The notes beneath the pieces were generated by a model that worked only from the letters and a program-made list of their open reading frames with translations, was not told the DNA's origin and did no database searches. Of a stretch of DNA of 64,000 bases, positions 11,161 through 22,752 are shown one piece after another; within the stretch, counting starts at the first letter, position 1, and the number at the start of each line of letters is the position of its first letter. The position numbers and the translations under genes were made by a program. The DNA comes from Brachypodium distachyon (lineage: Eukaryota > Streptophyta > Magnoliopsida > Poales > Poaceae), in the NCBI RefSeq assembly GCF_000005505.3, contig NC_016133.3:31489008-31553007 (forward strand). Reading direction: 5' to 3'.

Positions 11161-13330
11161 CGTCCATAATCCATTTGTTAGAAAACAGAGAACCAGATTC
11201 AAAAGTGCAACAAAAAAAAAAGGTTCAAAACATAGTTTAGAACTAAGTGGATTAAGAGTGTAACAGCTCTCAGAGCTGGCCTGACAGCGTGCAACCAAGT
11301 GAACCACCACTTTTCCATAGAACAGTTGACCGAGAATGGCGATTTCACAGTCTTCTCATGCAGTCGAGCCACTCCAGCCTGCAACAGCTCGTGGGTGTTT
11401 GATTCTCCTGGGATCTACCCATTTGGAACCACCCTCATGTCCTTGCAACATGATGCCAGCAGGATTGCTGCATCTTCTATCTACAATAGCAGAGTGCCCG
11501 TGCGTTGCAACGGAGAACAACAAATAAATAAAAAACAACAAAAATCATAAGAATTCATCATCAAGTTACTTGTAGGCACATGAGTGACAGGCACATAAAG
11601 CTTTTTCTTGTCCTTAATTTTGTGGTGTGTGTGTAGAATCTGCATAACAATGACACATGCAGCAAATGAAAAATAAAACATGCCACAATGAGCAAGAAAG
11701 CAAAAGACAACACACAAAATAATAATAGAAATGAATTAAGTACAGCCTGATCAAATTCAACAAATTGCGACCCATTTGACATCTTTCTAGTAGAGGTCTA
11801 CACTGTTTTTCTTCCAAAAATGACAAGAGAGCAATAACTATAGTAGACAAAACCTTAAGATATGAGGCAACTGATATAGCTAAATCCTTGGGCATGAACT
11901 ACTTAGCTACGTATGATAGGACCAACCATAGAAAAGACAACCATGTTGAACAAAAAACTATCAGGTGCAGTAATTGTTTCTAGAACACAGGCTTATAATA
12001 CATCATAATAAGAAGCAGATCATAAAATATTGCGCGCAGCAAATTCTCTAACAGTAGCATAAAGATGTCATGCATAGTAAAAATCTAAATATGCATTGCT
12101 TATAAGAGACTGAAAATGATACCTTTGTGATATTATAACGTTTAGCCTGAAAACAGCCTCCCGGTACTTTGCTCTCGTTGCCATAGATGTTTATCTGGCC
12201 CATCCTCCTGAATCATGGTGCTGCTCTAAAATGAAATCTGGCAGGTCATTTATGGACATGCCGCACTCTGCATACATAATGTTAATGCATCATGAAGCCA
12301 TTAGCACAAGATAGGATCAATTAGAAAGCACCAAACATGCGGAATGCTACTCCCTTTGATCATAAATTCTTGACTCAAATTTGCCCAAATATGGATGTAT
12401 CTATTCTTAAAAAGCGTCTAGATACATGTAATATTTCGACGACAATTTATCGAAGGGAGTACTACGAATCCCATCTCCCATATTTTTTTTAGGAAGTTAT
12501 ACCTCCACGAATCTTTCATAATGGAATAAGATCAGTGCACCTATGATTAATCAATTCCAAGATCTTAGTGCCATTGGGAAATTTTGTCAAACACCCTGCA
12601 AGCATCTTCCACCTCTGCATCCGAAGGCATGACTTGCAGCCCTCCGCTTCCCCTCTACATCAATGCTGCTCATGGACACTATTCCAGCACCTAATGTGTT
12701 TGATTTCCCACGCATTCATCAAGAGAAGCACGTGCACGATCGTGAATTTGTTGGGTCATGCAAGAAACATTGTTCCTCCTAAACGACAGATGTGCGCAGA
12801 CTGGTACAACAAATCAAGCTAGTCTATCTTCAGTTCTGCTTTTGTGAGTCGAAGAAGAAACCATACCTTTCTGCAGCCAAAGCAAACGAGGAGCTCGGAA
12901 CAGTCACCGGCCCTGAGGCGGAGGACAGAGCCTCGGCCGACGATGAGTCCAGGGCGGATCCGGACTGTGCGAGATGGGGATCACCAGATGTAGTCACGAC
13001 GAGACCCAAGACCGCTAGCGCATACCACGGTGCCGACGCGATCAAAGGAGGGATGGCGGCAGGGCAGAGGAGGCGGGCGTCGGGCGAAGGAATCGCGTGC
13101 ACGCGGTGGGGACGGAATCACGGGCAGCGCGCAGCTCACGCAGATGGAGGCGGGCGGCGAGCCATGAGGCGACGTGTGGATGGTTACGGAGGTAGGGAAG
13201 GGTGGCGTGTGTGGGAGCTAATCGCGGGAGTGGATCGTGTGGATCGTTTTTTTTTGGGTTTGGATGGGAGCTAATCGCGGGATTGATTGAGCGGACGTTT
13301 TTCTTCACGATGCTCTATTTTGCGCTTGTG
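11161..13330. other. Unresolved transcript-like region
   Basis: Two patches look gene-derived without a usable frame: 11300-11540, ending in GTGCCCGTGCGTTGCAACGG (a motif I know from many grass repeats), and 12550-13300. In the second patch a GC-rich segment (12880-13240) could be a first exon or a captured fragment read from the minus strand. Frames are short and interrupted. It may be a pseudogene or a non-coding transcript unit; I cannot assign a function. Confidence 0.25.
12350..12459. mobile_element. Stowaway MITE, 110 bp, with TA target sites
   Basis: It lies between TA at 12348-12349 and TA at 12460-12461, starts CTCCCTTTGATC and ends GAAGGGAG. The core CGTCTAGATACATGTAATAT recurs in the related copies at 59836-59944 and, inverted and diverged, at 58214-58320. 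Confidence 0.8.
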
Positions 13331-13586
13331 TGCCTGCGACGGACAAACGCACGCACGTAACTGGAAATTAAGTTGTAAGATTTCTTGTTCTCATGCATTC
13401 TGTAATTCTACACAAATTTTTTTTTGAGAAATCCTACACAATATTTGGTAAATGCACAAGCATGACAAACCAACACTCAAACAAGCACTATCACGACTCT
13501 TCCACAGCACCCAGCAAATGGCCGCTAAACCCACTATTTGGATGTTAGCATAGAGCTCCTAACATACTTACAAAACCATCAAAAGA

Positions 13587-14264
13587 AGAGTAAAATGCAC
13601 CCGAGGTCTCCATTCTTTCGTAAAGGTGTCAAATAGGTCCCTAATCTTTGAAAATGCACGTTTAGGTCCTCATTGTTTGTTTAATCTTTGAAAATGCACG
13701 TTTAGGTTCATCCCAAAAGAAGATTATGCGCAGTTCTGGCCGCATATGACATGGCTGCCACCTAGACTTTGGGCCCACACGTCATGTGACGACGTGGCAT
13801 TACAATCTTACAAAAAAACCGTGTGTAAGTCTATTGCATTTCGCGGTCCACCCATCCGTTCTCCAGTCCCCCCCCCCCGGATCCTCTCCTACGCCTGTGC
13901 CAACCGCCATCAACCCTAACCGCCTGCGCCAGGAGTTCATCGGCGATGAAGAGAGGAAGGAGGGCAGGAGTTGTGGCGCCACCAGCAGCAGCAACCGCTG
14001 CACTGGAGATCCTGGATGGACGCGAAATGAGAGGAGAATAGGTTGGGGGGCTTTCTGTAAGATTGCAACGCCACATCGTCGCCTGACCTATGGACCCAAA
14101 GCCTAGGTGGCAGCCACGTCATGCGACCAGAGCTGCGCATACAGGCGAGGGACCTGGGATGAACCACTTAACAAACAATGAGTACCTAAACGTGCATTTT
14201 CAAAGATTAGGGGCCTACTTGACAGCTTCGCGAAAGAATAGGGACTTCGGGTGCATTTTACTCT
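13587..14264. mobile_element. Mutator-like element with about 200-bp inverted repeats
   Basis: The ends AGAGTAAAATGCACCCGA (13587 onward) and its inverse (to 14264) are flanked on both sides by CAAAAGA (13580-13586 and 14265-14271), a likely target duplication. Inverted similarity runs inward about 200 bp and includes the phrase ATCTTTGAAAATGCACGTTT and the TGGCTGCCACCTAG block. The core (about 13830-14060) is GC-rich, has a C run at 13868-13877 and encodes no transposase. Long repeats with a GC-rich core suggest a Pack-MULE-type non-autonomous element. Confidence 0.7.
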
Positions 14265-14870
14265 CAAAAGAATTTAGAAAAAGAGCTAGGACGAACAGAT
14301 GCCCCTATCGTTCGGTTCACCACACTCCAAACATACCATGCCACAGCACACCAAAGAAAAGATGTAAACTACTCTCAACGGCAGAGCAGAAACTGCAAGT
14401 AAAATCCCCACCAAATTGCACCTCTTCGTGTTATCTTTAGCAGCTATAGCATCAAGCAGCTACCCTTCAATCTTTACAGGATTTTTTGCCTTGCTTCTTT
14501 TGGATGTAGATATTCAACCAAGGAATTGAATTGGGGTTCCAATACCAAATCTGAGGGGAATCGGAATTGAGCTTTGAATTCAATACTACTGTTTGGCTGC
14601 TAATGAAATTGATACTTGAATAAAAGAGAAGAGGCAATTCCAATCCCTGTTTGGATGTATGTTCGACTTGGAATCAAAGAGAAAATGTAAATCAAGCAAA
14701 AATATTAACATCAAGAAACAAATACACAAAATAACTAGTAGAACAGATTACATCAATCAAGTTATAGGACAACAAGTTATGAACTTAACCATGCTCCATG
14801 ACCATGCATCAATCAATTACACAAGGAGAAGGGCATTGAACCTTGCATAAGTTACGAACTTGAACATGAA

Positions 14871-15681
14871 TGTCGGGAGGATGACCCCGGGTAGGGTCAT
14901 GACAACACATATTAGCCGGGATAGAAAGAGCAAAGCCGGCGTAAGCAAGTACGCCGACATCCTTAAGCCAACTTAATAACTGGCCGGCATACAAAAGGTA
15001 TGCCGGCTTATCTATCTTGTCTTATGTGATTGCAGGACAAGCACGAGCTATCTGATCTCGGCTAAGGTCGGGATGCGCCAACGGTCATCTCCTAGTCACA
15101 TGGCGCAAAGTAAAGCAACGCTCCTTTTATGACGGAAAAGCAGTCGTTGGTCACGTCGCTGTGCTGGGTGATTGCACAGTGACGCGCCGTAGAAGGACAG
15201 ATGACGAAGGCCGGGGCATGACTACAATGCGCGCCGCCTGGCAGTACGAAAAGCACAAAGCTGCATTGTCCCCTCCCAGACAATCTGGAGGGGACCATGG
15301 GGCGTACCCGGCGGGCCCGGTGGTAGCTAGGGCTTGCTTTTGGTCCACTTGTCAGCATGACACCTTTGGCTTATAAATAGAAGCACCACCCCTCTTGTGA
15401 GAGGGGTTCCCCACTTAGCCATTTAGGAGTTCTCCTCCTCTTCTTCTTCCTCCTCAAGAAACAGCTCAAGGAGCACCATTGTAGTCGTTGGTAGCTCAGG
15501 TAATATAACAAAGCAAGAGTAGGAGCTTTACCTCGTCAAGAGGGCTCCGAACCTGGGTAAATGCCGTGTGGCCTTACTCTGTGCGTGGTTCACATCACGC
15601 CTTCCCTCCTCTGGTTCCTCCTTCGTCCATCGGACCCATCTTAAACCATCTTATGGCATCTGCCGTGGCACCACCACGACA
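14871..15681 (+). repeat. 5' LTR (811 bp)
   Basis: TG...CA ends. A TATA box, CTTATAAATAG, lies near 15370, followed by a pyrimidine-rich leader (CTCCTCCTCTTCTTCTTCC near 15433). The transcript start is therefore likely near 15400. Confidence 0.93.
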
Positions 15682-16417
15682 GTTGGCGCCCACCGTGGGG
15701 CCAGCAGTGGCGCTGGCGGGAGTTTTCATTCGGACGGGAAGCTTCCTCGTCACCGGAGAGCGCGTCATCTCCAGTTTGGTCCGGAGATTCGGCTCTCTAG
15801 GCTTCATCGACAACAACGCAGGCTGCTTCAACAACACGCCACTTCCCTGCGTAGGCCGCTTCATCAACTTCGGTACGCATGAGGTCTACGTTGCCACTGA
15901 CACTCCTTGCAGGTATCCCGAGCAGGTGGTGCTCGCCGAAGATCCCCCCGCCGTCTGCACGGTTTGCGGCCGGTATGTCGACTGGCCCGCTGACCGTGCG
16001 GAAGTCATGGTGACCGCTCATGGCGGCGATGCTGGCAAGGGCGCGGCAGAGAGTGCCGGACTCCCAAGCAAGTTCGGCAGAACGGCGAAATTTCCGATGG
16101 AGAAGCCGGAGAACATCGCTGCTCAAGCCGGCACGTTCGCTGTGCCGGCAAAGCCGACTCCGCTCCAGGCCGCCATCGAAAGGCTGACCTTGCCCGTAGC
16201 ACCAAACGCCAACTCGGCCCAGCTGCAGGCTGAGCTGGAATTGGAACGCCAGAAATTGCTGCAGGATGCTGTCGACGTGGCTCGTGCTCGGCAAGAGCTC
16301 GAGATTTCGCTCCGTGATTATAACAGCGCACAGCCGGCATGCATAAATTATCGCCCCCATGGGAATGACCTTTCAATGAGAGCAAAGCGCTGCACAATGA
16401 TTCCTACTATCTTATAG
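15653..16417 (+). pseudogene. Gag N-terminal remnant of the LTR element
   Basis: The open frame begins inside the 5' LTR and runs through the primer site. It encodes a leader with a CTVCGRYVDWP segment and ends in a charged heptad-like stretch (LQAELELERQKLLQDAVDVA). This position and composition fit the start of a grass gypsy gag. No capsid core or zinc knuckle follows. The frame leaves gag-like text near 16345 and stops at 16417, where the pol tail is read in another frame. It is a deletion remnant, not a working gag. Confidence 0.6.
15683..15701 (+). promoter_or_regulatory. Primer-binding site of the LTR element
   Basis: TTGGCGCCCACCGTGGGG follows the LTR by one base. The TGGCGCC start pairs with tRNAs ending GGCGCCA, such as plant tRNA-Asp, although the rest of the pairing is imperfect. 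Confidence 0.65.
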
Positions 16418-16512
16418 ATGCGCAAGACCCCAACGTGAACAAGATGGACCGATCTGGCGAGAAAACCAAGAGGCCATGGAATGTAGCTTTGCTTCGTCCG
16501 TTCTATACTTAA
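16369..16512 (+). pseudogene. Pol C-terminal tail fused next to gag remnant
   Basis: The frame encodes ALHNDSYYLIDAQDP and then KRPWNVALLRPFYT before a TAA at 16510. Text of the type RPWN..LRPFY is the usual end of gypsy polyproteins. It sits only about 30 bp after the gag remnant, so nearly all of gag-pol has been removed by one deletion between about 16345 and 16369. Confidence 0.7.
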
Positions 16513-17154
16513 GAGATGAGTATTTGTATCATTTTTTCCTTATGTCGAATATTTTGAGACAATGAAGTATCCGCCGGGTTCTTCAAAGGAACTCGAGGAC
16601 TCCCATCTTGTATGCATGTTGTGTTACATTTATTTATTTGTATGTCGGCATGTCTTGATTGTGTAATCTTATGTCGGTCTAGTAGTGTGTCGGTATAAAA
16701 AACTCCTCTATGACTTAGCTGTTGTCCGCAACCCGGCTTCATGGCAAGCTAGAGTACGGGTGCGTTACTAAACACATGAAAAAGGATTGCAGAAACAAAC
16801 AAACGAGCGAGCCGAGATGCGCGTTACTTTACCTAACCCAGCATTCGTTTCCTATACCGGGTATTTCCAGGCGAGTTTTTTGAGTTTAAGATTTTTTGGA
16901 AGGTCTATTCTATGACTTCGTGATTAGTACGTCGAACGCCGACAAGGCAGACAAAGAGCCGAGGTCATATAATTTCACCAGCAGTAAAAATAAACTCGGG
17001 GACTCAGTTGGAAACTCGATAACTTGCGGCAATAAGCCAATTCAAAATGTTGTGCATCACAGGCAAAAATACTTTAAGATAATTACATTTGCACCCGGCA
17101 TCCCGGGGATCTAACAGTTTTAAAAAGTTTTTGCCGACATCACTAGGCATGAAT

Positions 17155-20100
17155 TCAGGCAGCAGGATCATTCGTGCTGGCACTCGGAGCATCTGTTGCG
17201 ACGGAAGGCGACTCGGCCACGATTTCTTCGTCCACCTCTTCCTCTTCTTCCTCGGCCGCCTCCTCGTCTGCGTCCGATCTCAGACCCTCCACAAAAGTAT
17301 GCATGTCGGCATACTGGATGAAGGAGTAGGCCCGTTCTTGACGCTTCGCAATCAGCTCCGGGTCCGAGAGGAAGGGAGAGCCGACGCGCATGGACTGCAA
17401 CACGTCGAGGTTAATGCCGTCGTACCAAAAAAGTACGAACGACAGTGCCACGTCAGCGCCGACACGAGCGGCTGACTCCCACCACTCGCTTAGCCGGTCC
17501 TCCAGTTCCAACAGACGCTTGGCCAGTTCCGGGATACCACTCAACACTTCCTCTCCCGGCCAAAGAGCTTGGAAGGCGCGGATGCCGGCATTAAGCATGT
17601 CAACCCCGAAAGCCTTCAAAGGCTTGACCCAGGTCCAGATACTGATGAGATAGTCGTCCACATCATATTCCGATGGCAATGCCTTGGACGAATCCCTCTT
17701 CCCGCGAGCCTTAATCACGGCAGCCTGAGCAGCTTTGGTAGAATGCGGGAAGATCTCTAACAGAGACAAAGAAGAAGTAGTAAGTCCCGGCACACTGCTA
17801 TTGTCGGCCAAATGATCAAAGGAAAAGATTCGGGTTAGGGCAACTTACTGGCCAGCAATCCGTCTATCTTGCCGAGATCCCGAGTGCACACGCTCAGCAT
17901 ATGTGCGCTCTCGGTCTTCTCCTCTTTGGCAGCAGTGGCTCGAGTCTCGGCTTTGGCGAGAAGATCCTTGTATTTTTTGACTTCACCTTCTAGGCGGATC
18001 TTCTCGTCGGCTTGCGCAGAAAGTGCCGAGGTAAGTTGGACTACCTCGGCCATATGCGCCTCGGCCTGCGCTTCGAGTTGCGCTCTTAGCCGGGCCACCT
18101 CATCTCGGTGCTGCTCGACCAGCTGAGTCTTCTCCCCTATTTGGAAGACATGAATTACAAGAGTTCAAGACATAATGGATGCAATCCGAGATAGAGACTA
18201 AGTCATACCTTGCACTTCCATGACGCGCTTCAGAAGCTCCAACATTTGTGCATCATCTTCGACAGTGTATGAAGGCACATGTCAGTTTTCACAGTACATA
18301 GATAGCTCGACATAGCTGTTATGTCAGTGGAAGTATACTCACTCTTGTTCTGCTGTTCGGCCACCAAAGGTTTGTGCTTCGCTGCCAACTTCCGATGCGA
18401 TGCGAGCAGAAGTTTGAAGGTTGCGTTGCGTTTGTTCATACAGCTCTGTAAGAAGGTGATCCACAGTTAATTCTATAGCAGTGGCAAGTCAGCAACTGTA
18501 AGCTTCAGGCCGACTATTCTAAAACCCGGCCTGAATCTCGAGGAATAGTGTTTGAAGTTTTTTAAGCTTCATGCCGACTATTCTAAAACCCGGCCTGAAT
18601 CTCGAGGATTAGTGTTTGAAGTTTTTTAAGTTTCAGGCCGACTATTCTAAAACCCGGCCTGAATCTCGGGGAATAGTGTTTGAAGTTTTTTAAATTTCAC
18701 TCCGACTATTCTAAACGCCGGCCTGAATCTCGGGGAATAATGTTTGAAGTTTTTTAAGCTTCAGGCCGACTATTCTAAAACCTGTCCTGAATCTCGGGGA
18801 ATAGTGTTTGAAGTTTTTTAGCTTCATGCCGACTATTCTAAACCCGGCCTGAATCTCGCGGAATAGGGTTTGAAGTTTTCTGAAGTAAGCTTCAGGCCGA
18901 CTAATTCTTATTCGCCCTAAACCTCGGGGACTAGGAATATATATACTAAAGGTAGAATGAAAAATTTCAAGGGTTTTTTGTACCTCGGTAGCTCGGCTGG
19001 ATTCGAATAGCGCAACCCTCGCCTGGAACATCCGGGCCACCACCGACTCTGGAGTTGCTGCCACAGGTGGGGGGCCCACCAGAGCGTTCTGCTGCGCTGT
19101 CTGGATTGTGCTGGAGTTGACCTCTTAGCTGTCGGCGCTGTTCCAATCCATGACATACTGGCCGAGAGACCCCCAGTTGTCCCCGCTAGTTGTCCTAAGA
19201 GGAACTCCCTGAGTACCCCGGATGGATGGTGAGCCGGAGGAACTCGGAGGCTGTTCTCCTGTCGGGATGGCTGAGCTCCTGGTCTTCATAGCTCGAGCAG
19301 CTGCTAGTTGTGTCCGTTGTGGCAGCGGCGGCGTTGCCGTTGCTTGAGGTTCTTGGGGTTGTGTTGCCGGCTGATGAGGAGGATCCGCAGCCAACAATTG
19401 CGGCTGCGCATCAGGCGCTGCCGGCGAAGGAGCAGCTCCGGCCGCCGATGTCCCGGCCTCTGATGTCCCGGCTTGAGCGACATCCCGGACGGGAGATGTC
19501 GCATCTGCGGTGGTCTCGGTTTCCCCGTGGCCTGGGTAGAAGGCTCTGCACGAGGGGACGAGCTTGCCGAGATCTCGGACGCGATGCAGGTCTGAGACTG
19601 TGTAGCCGTAAGAGCCTCCCCGCAGGAATGGAATATTGTTACCTTCATATTGGTTAAGAAAAATACCGACATTAGAAATATAAATGGTGTAAAGCTTACC
19701 CGACGACCATGGGCTTCGGTTTTGGTTGTCGGCCAGCGGTTTTCTTTCGCTTCATGGTCCTGGAAAGATCAGTGTTCGCAATGCGTTTCTCGCCGGCCGA
19801 CACCGGAGTAGCAGCAGGGGTCGCATCAAGGCTCGGATCGTCCAAGTCAGCTGTTCCCTGACCAATGCAGGCATGAGTATTTTGGAGATAAGTATTCTGA
19901 TATCTATAAGAGGAGGTCGGGAGTTATTACCTACGGCATGTCGGGGGCCGGCATGAGGAATCGACATGTGATCCTCCGAATCCGGGTCTTCCGGGTCAGC
20001 TCCCATGCGATTGCTTCCGAAGCGCTTGTCCGGCGAGTGCCCGTCCTCATTGCGCTAGAGCGTGAATCTCTGCACAAAATTATAAGGTTACGCCGAGATA

Positions 20101-21122
20101 AAACATTATCGGTTGGAAGCCGGCATACTATCATGTCGGAAGAAAATCGAACAAGCATGTACAAAAACTTACCAAGGGTGCACGGTTCTTCTGGCTATAC
20201 GGAACCTTACCCCAACCCCAGTTCTAGGACAGGTTGGTCTTGGCGATCGCCTTGACTCGACGCCGGACCTCGAATTTGTCTAGCATGATAGTTGAAACCC
20301 GGTTCGGGTCAAACCGGCCGCTGTGAAAACACATCTTATGTGTTTGACGTTGGAGCGGGCAGACCCGTCGGAACACGAACGTGACCAACAGGTCGTCAGC
20401 CGTCAGTCCATTTTCCTTCATCGCAATGATGCCGGCATGAACCTCATTGATCTTCGGGAGAGAGTCTTTGGGATCATACCGCCAATTCTTCTTCTCCTCC
20501 GGCGGGCCGACTATGAATCCCGACAAGTTGATCTTGTCGGTGTCGGAGGCATTCTTGACATAAAAGAAGGTCTTCAGCCACTTCTTGCAGGACTCAAGAC
20601 CTTGAATCCGAGGAAAGACGGAACCCCGGCAGGGTATGACGGTGGCGGCGCCGCATTGAGTCATGGGCTTAACGGCGTCGGGATTGTCTTTGTCAGTAAG
20701 GACCTGGGGCCGGAACATAAAATATTTGGCCCACAGGTCAACGGATGGCCAGAGGCCGAGATAACTCTCGCAGCAGGTAACAAAGGCAGAGAGAGTGAGA
20801 ATGGCATTAGCCGGAAGGTGGTGAGGCTGGAGGCCGAAGTGGTCAAGGAATTGCCGGATAAAGTCGCTAACCGGGAGCCCGAAGCCGCGTTCGAAATGCG
20901 AAATGAAGACGACAAACTCACCAGGCTCGGGTGTCGGCGCGACCTCGTCGCCGGGATCCGGCACTCCACCTCCTCCGGGATCCGCCGTGTGCGGCGGAGC
21001 CAATCAATGTCCACTGGTGACACGTCGGAGCCCTCCCATCCAGCGCGCTCCGAGCCGGCGTCCTCCTCGGTGTGCTGAACGGCGGGGTCGACGGTGGCAG
21101 TATCACGGGAAGAAGAAGCCAT
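17155..21122 (-). pseudogene. Antisense PF04195 (gypsy-type transposon) gene inside the LTR element
   Basis: The gene is read opposite to the retrotransposon. The start, MASSSRDTATVDP at 21122, leads into WLRRTRRIPEEVECRIP. After a one-base frame change near 20955 comes GDEVAPTPEPGEFVVF, then HFERGFGLPVSDFIRQFLDH and GLQPHHLPANA (to about 20224), the hallmark of PF04195. Later exons lie around 19125-19670 (Pro/Gln-rich), 17835-18120 (coiled coil, LRAQLEAQAEAHMAEV) and 17155-17811 (ending in an acidic tail with a run of Glu). Exon limits are not fully resolved. The family is common inside grass LTR elements; its function is unknown. The frame change and an early TAG after KTNLS suggest that this copy is not functional. 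Confidence 0.75.
18500..18945. repeat. 64-bp tandem array, about seven units
   Basis: Units begin GCCGACTATTCTAAAACCCG at 18509, 18573, 18637, 18701 (TCCGAC), 18765, 18828 and 18896, giving spacings of 64, 64, 64, 64, 63 and 68. Each unit contains two inverted pairs, CAGGCCG/CGGCCTG and ACTATTC/GAATAGT, and could fold. It lies in an intron or spacer of the antisense gene. Confidence 0.9.
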
Positions 21123-21941
21123 GGCAAAAGAATAGATCTGGGACAGCTCCGGCGAGAGAGTGGCAGCACGAGGCGCGGGCGAGCAAGGGAACGGCGGCGA
21201 AAAGGCAGGCGAGCGCACGCAAGAACGCAGCGGCGAGCTTGGCTACTGGTGGCAAGAAATGCGGTGGCAGAGGAGCTTCAGGCTTGCGACAATGGCGGGC
21301 GCGCGAGAGCAGTGAAGGAGTTAGGGTTTCGGGGTGGGGGGGGGGAGTAAAAGAATCCCATCCCATCCCCTTATTTATAGTCGGGGCGCAATCATGGGGC
21401 GCGGATCTTGCGCACCCGCGATCCCCGTGGCCAACGGTAAAACCGCGCATGATCGTGGGGGTGTTTAACCCCATAAACAGCGCACGCGCGCGGTTACTGC
21501 GCAACGTGGCGCAGTAAATCCCGCCGAATCCGTGGAGATAAGGCAATGTGTGGAAACCGAAACTCCTCCTCTTAATGCCCTGCCGGTTTTCCTGTCCAAT
21601 GGGACGACACATTCGCCTCAAAAGACGCCCCGGGAGTGCTTCCAGTCTTATCTTCCCGTTGTTAAAGCGAGGCGCAGAATATGCACGACAGGTGGCGTTA
21701 ATGTCGGCAGAAAGAGGCTTTCTACTGCTGGCCGCGATAAAAAGAGGAATCTCGGCTCAAAGCTGAAAATACCACGCCGACTAAAAATGTCGGTGTTGCC
21801 AGATCTCGGCTAAGAAAGCTCGGGATTGTTTCGGCATTTTCCTTGGTCTAAGCCCTCCTAGGCTCTGAGTTGTTTGAGTTTTGGGAAACTGTCGTGGCCC
21901 GACGTCACTTCCTGCCGGACCGCAACAACTTCAGGGACTAG

Positions 21942-22752
21942 TGTCGGGGGGATGACCCCGGGTAGGGTCATGACGACACATATTAGCCGGGATAGCAAGA
22001 GCAAAGCCGGCGTAAGAAAGTACGCCGGCATCCTTAAGCTGACTTAATAACTGGTTGGCATACAAAAGGTATGCCGGCTTATCTATCTTGTCTTATGTGA
22101 TTGCAGGACAAGCACGAGCTATCTGATCGCGACTAAGGCCGGGATACGCCAACGGTCGTCTCCTGGTCACATGGCGCAAAGTAAAGCAACGCTCCCTTTA
22201 TGATGGAAAAGCAATCGTTGCTCACGTCGTTGTGCGGGGCAATTGCACAGTGACGCGTCGTAGAAAGACAGATGACGAAGGCCGGGGCATGGCTACAATG
22301 CGCGCCACCTGGCAGTACGATAAGCACAAAGCTGCATTGTCCCTGCCCGGACAATCCGGAGGAGACCATGGGGCGTACCCGGCGGGCCCGGTGGTAGCTA
22401 GGGCTTGCTTTTGGTCCACATGTCAGTGTGACACCTTTGGCCTATAAATAGAAGGACCACCCATCCTGTGAGAGGGATTCCCCACTTAGCCATTTAGGAG
22501 TTCTCCTCCTCTTCTTCTTCCTCCTCAAGAAGCAGCTGAACAAGCACCATTGTAGTCGTTGGTATCTCGGGTAATACAACAAAGCAGTAGTAGGAGCTTT
22601 ACCTCGTCAAGAGGGCTCCGAACCTGGGTAAACGCCGTGTGTCCTTACTCAGTGCGTGGTTCACATCACGCCTTCCCTCCTTCGGTTCCTCCTTCCTCCA
22701 TCGGCCCCATCTTAAGCCATCCTATGACATCTGCCGTGACACCACCACGACA
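21942..22752 (+). repeat. 3' LTR (811 bp)
   Basis: The same length and order as the 5' LTR. It is preceded by a weak polypurine stretch (TTCAGGGACTAG) and followed by the target duplication ATGAA. Confidence 0.93.

Larger units (their letters stand above)
14871..22752 (+). mobile_element. Non-autonomous gypsy-type LTR retrotransposon, 7.9 kb
   Basis: Two 811-bp LTRs (14871-15681 and 21942-22752) start TGTCGGG and end ACGACA. The element is flanked by the 5-bp target duplication ATGAA (14866-14870 and 22753-22757). The interior keeps a primer-binding site, the N-terminal part of gag and the last codons of pol. Protease, RT, RNase H and integrase are absent. The 3' 5.4 kb carries an antisense gene of the PF04195 family and a 64-bp tandem array. 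By eye the LTRs differ at about 60 positions with no net gap, roughly 7 percent, which points to an insertion a few million years old. It must have moved with proteins supplied by another element. Confidence 0.93.

Noticed and set aside
13786..14106. A 106-codon frame in the Mutator-like element
   Set aside because: It spans inverted-repeat arms and a C run; no protein resemblance.
15092..15376. Open frames on both strands in the LTR (also at 22133-22447)
   Set aside because: They recur in both LTRs at the same place, differ by random changes and match no protein; they are LTR sequence.
18500..18945. CRISPR-like regular repeats
   Set aside because: Units are contiguous without unique spacers and lie in a plant retrotransposon.
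20323..21078. A 251-codon plus-strand frame
   Set aside because: It is the shadow of the antisense PF04195 gene, whose minus-strand reading has clear family text.
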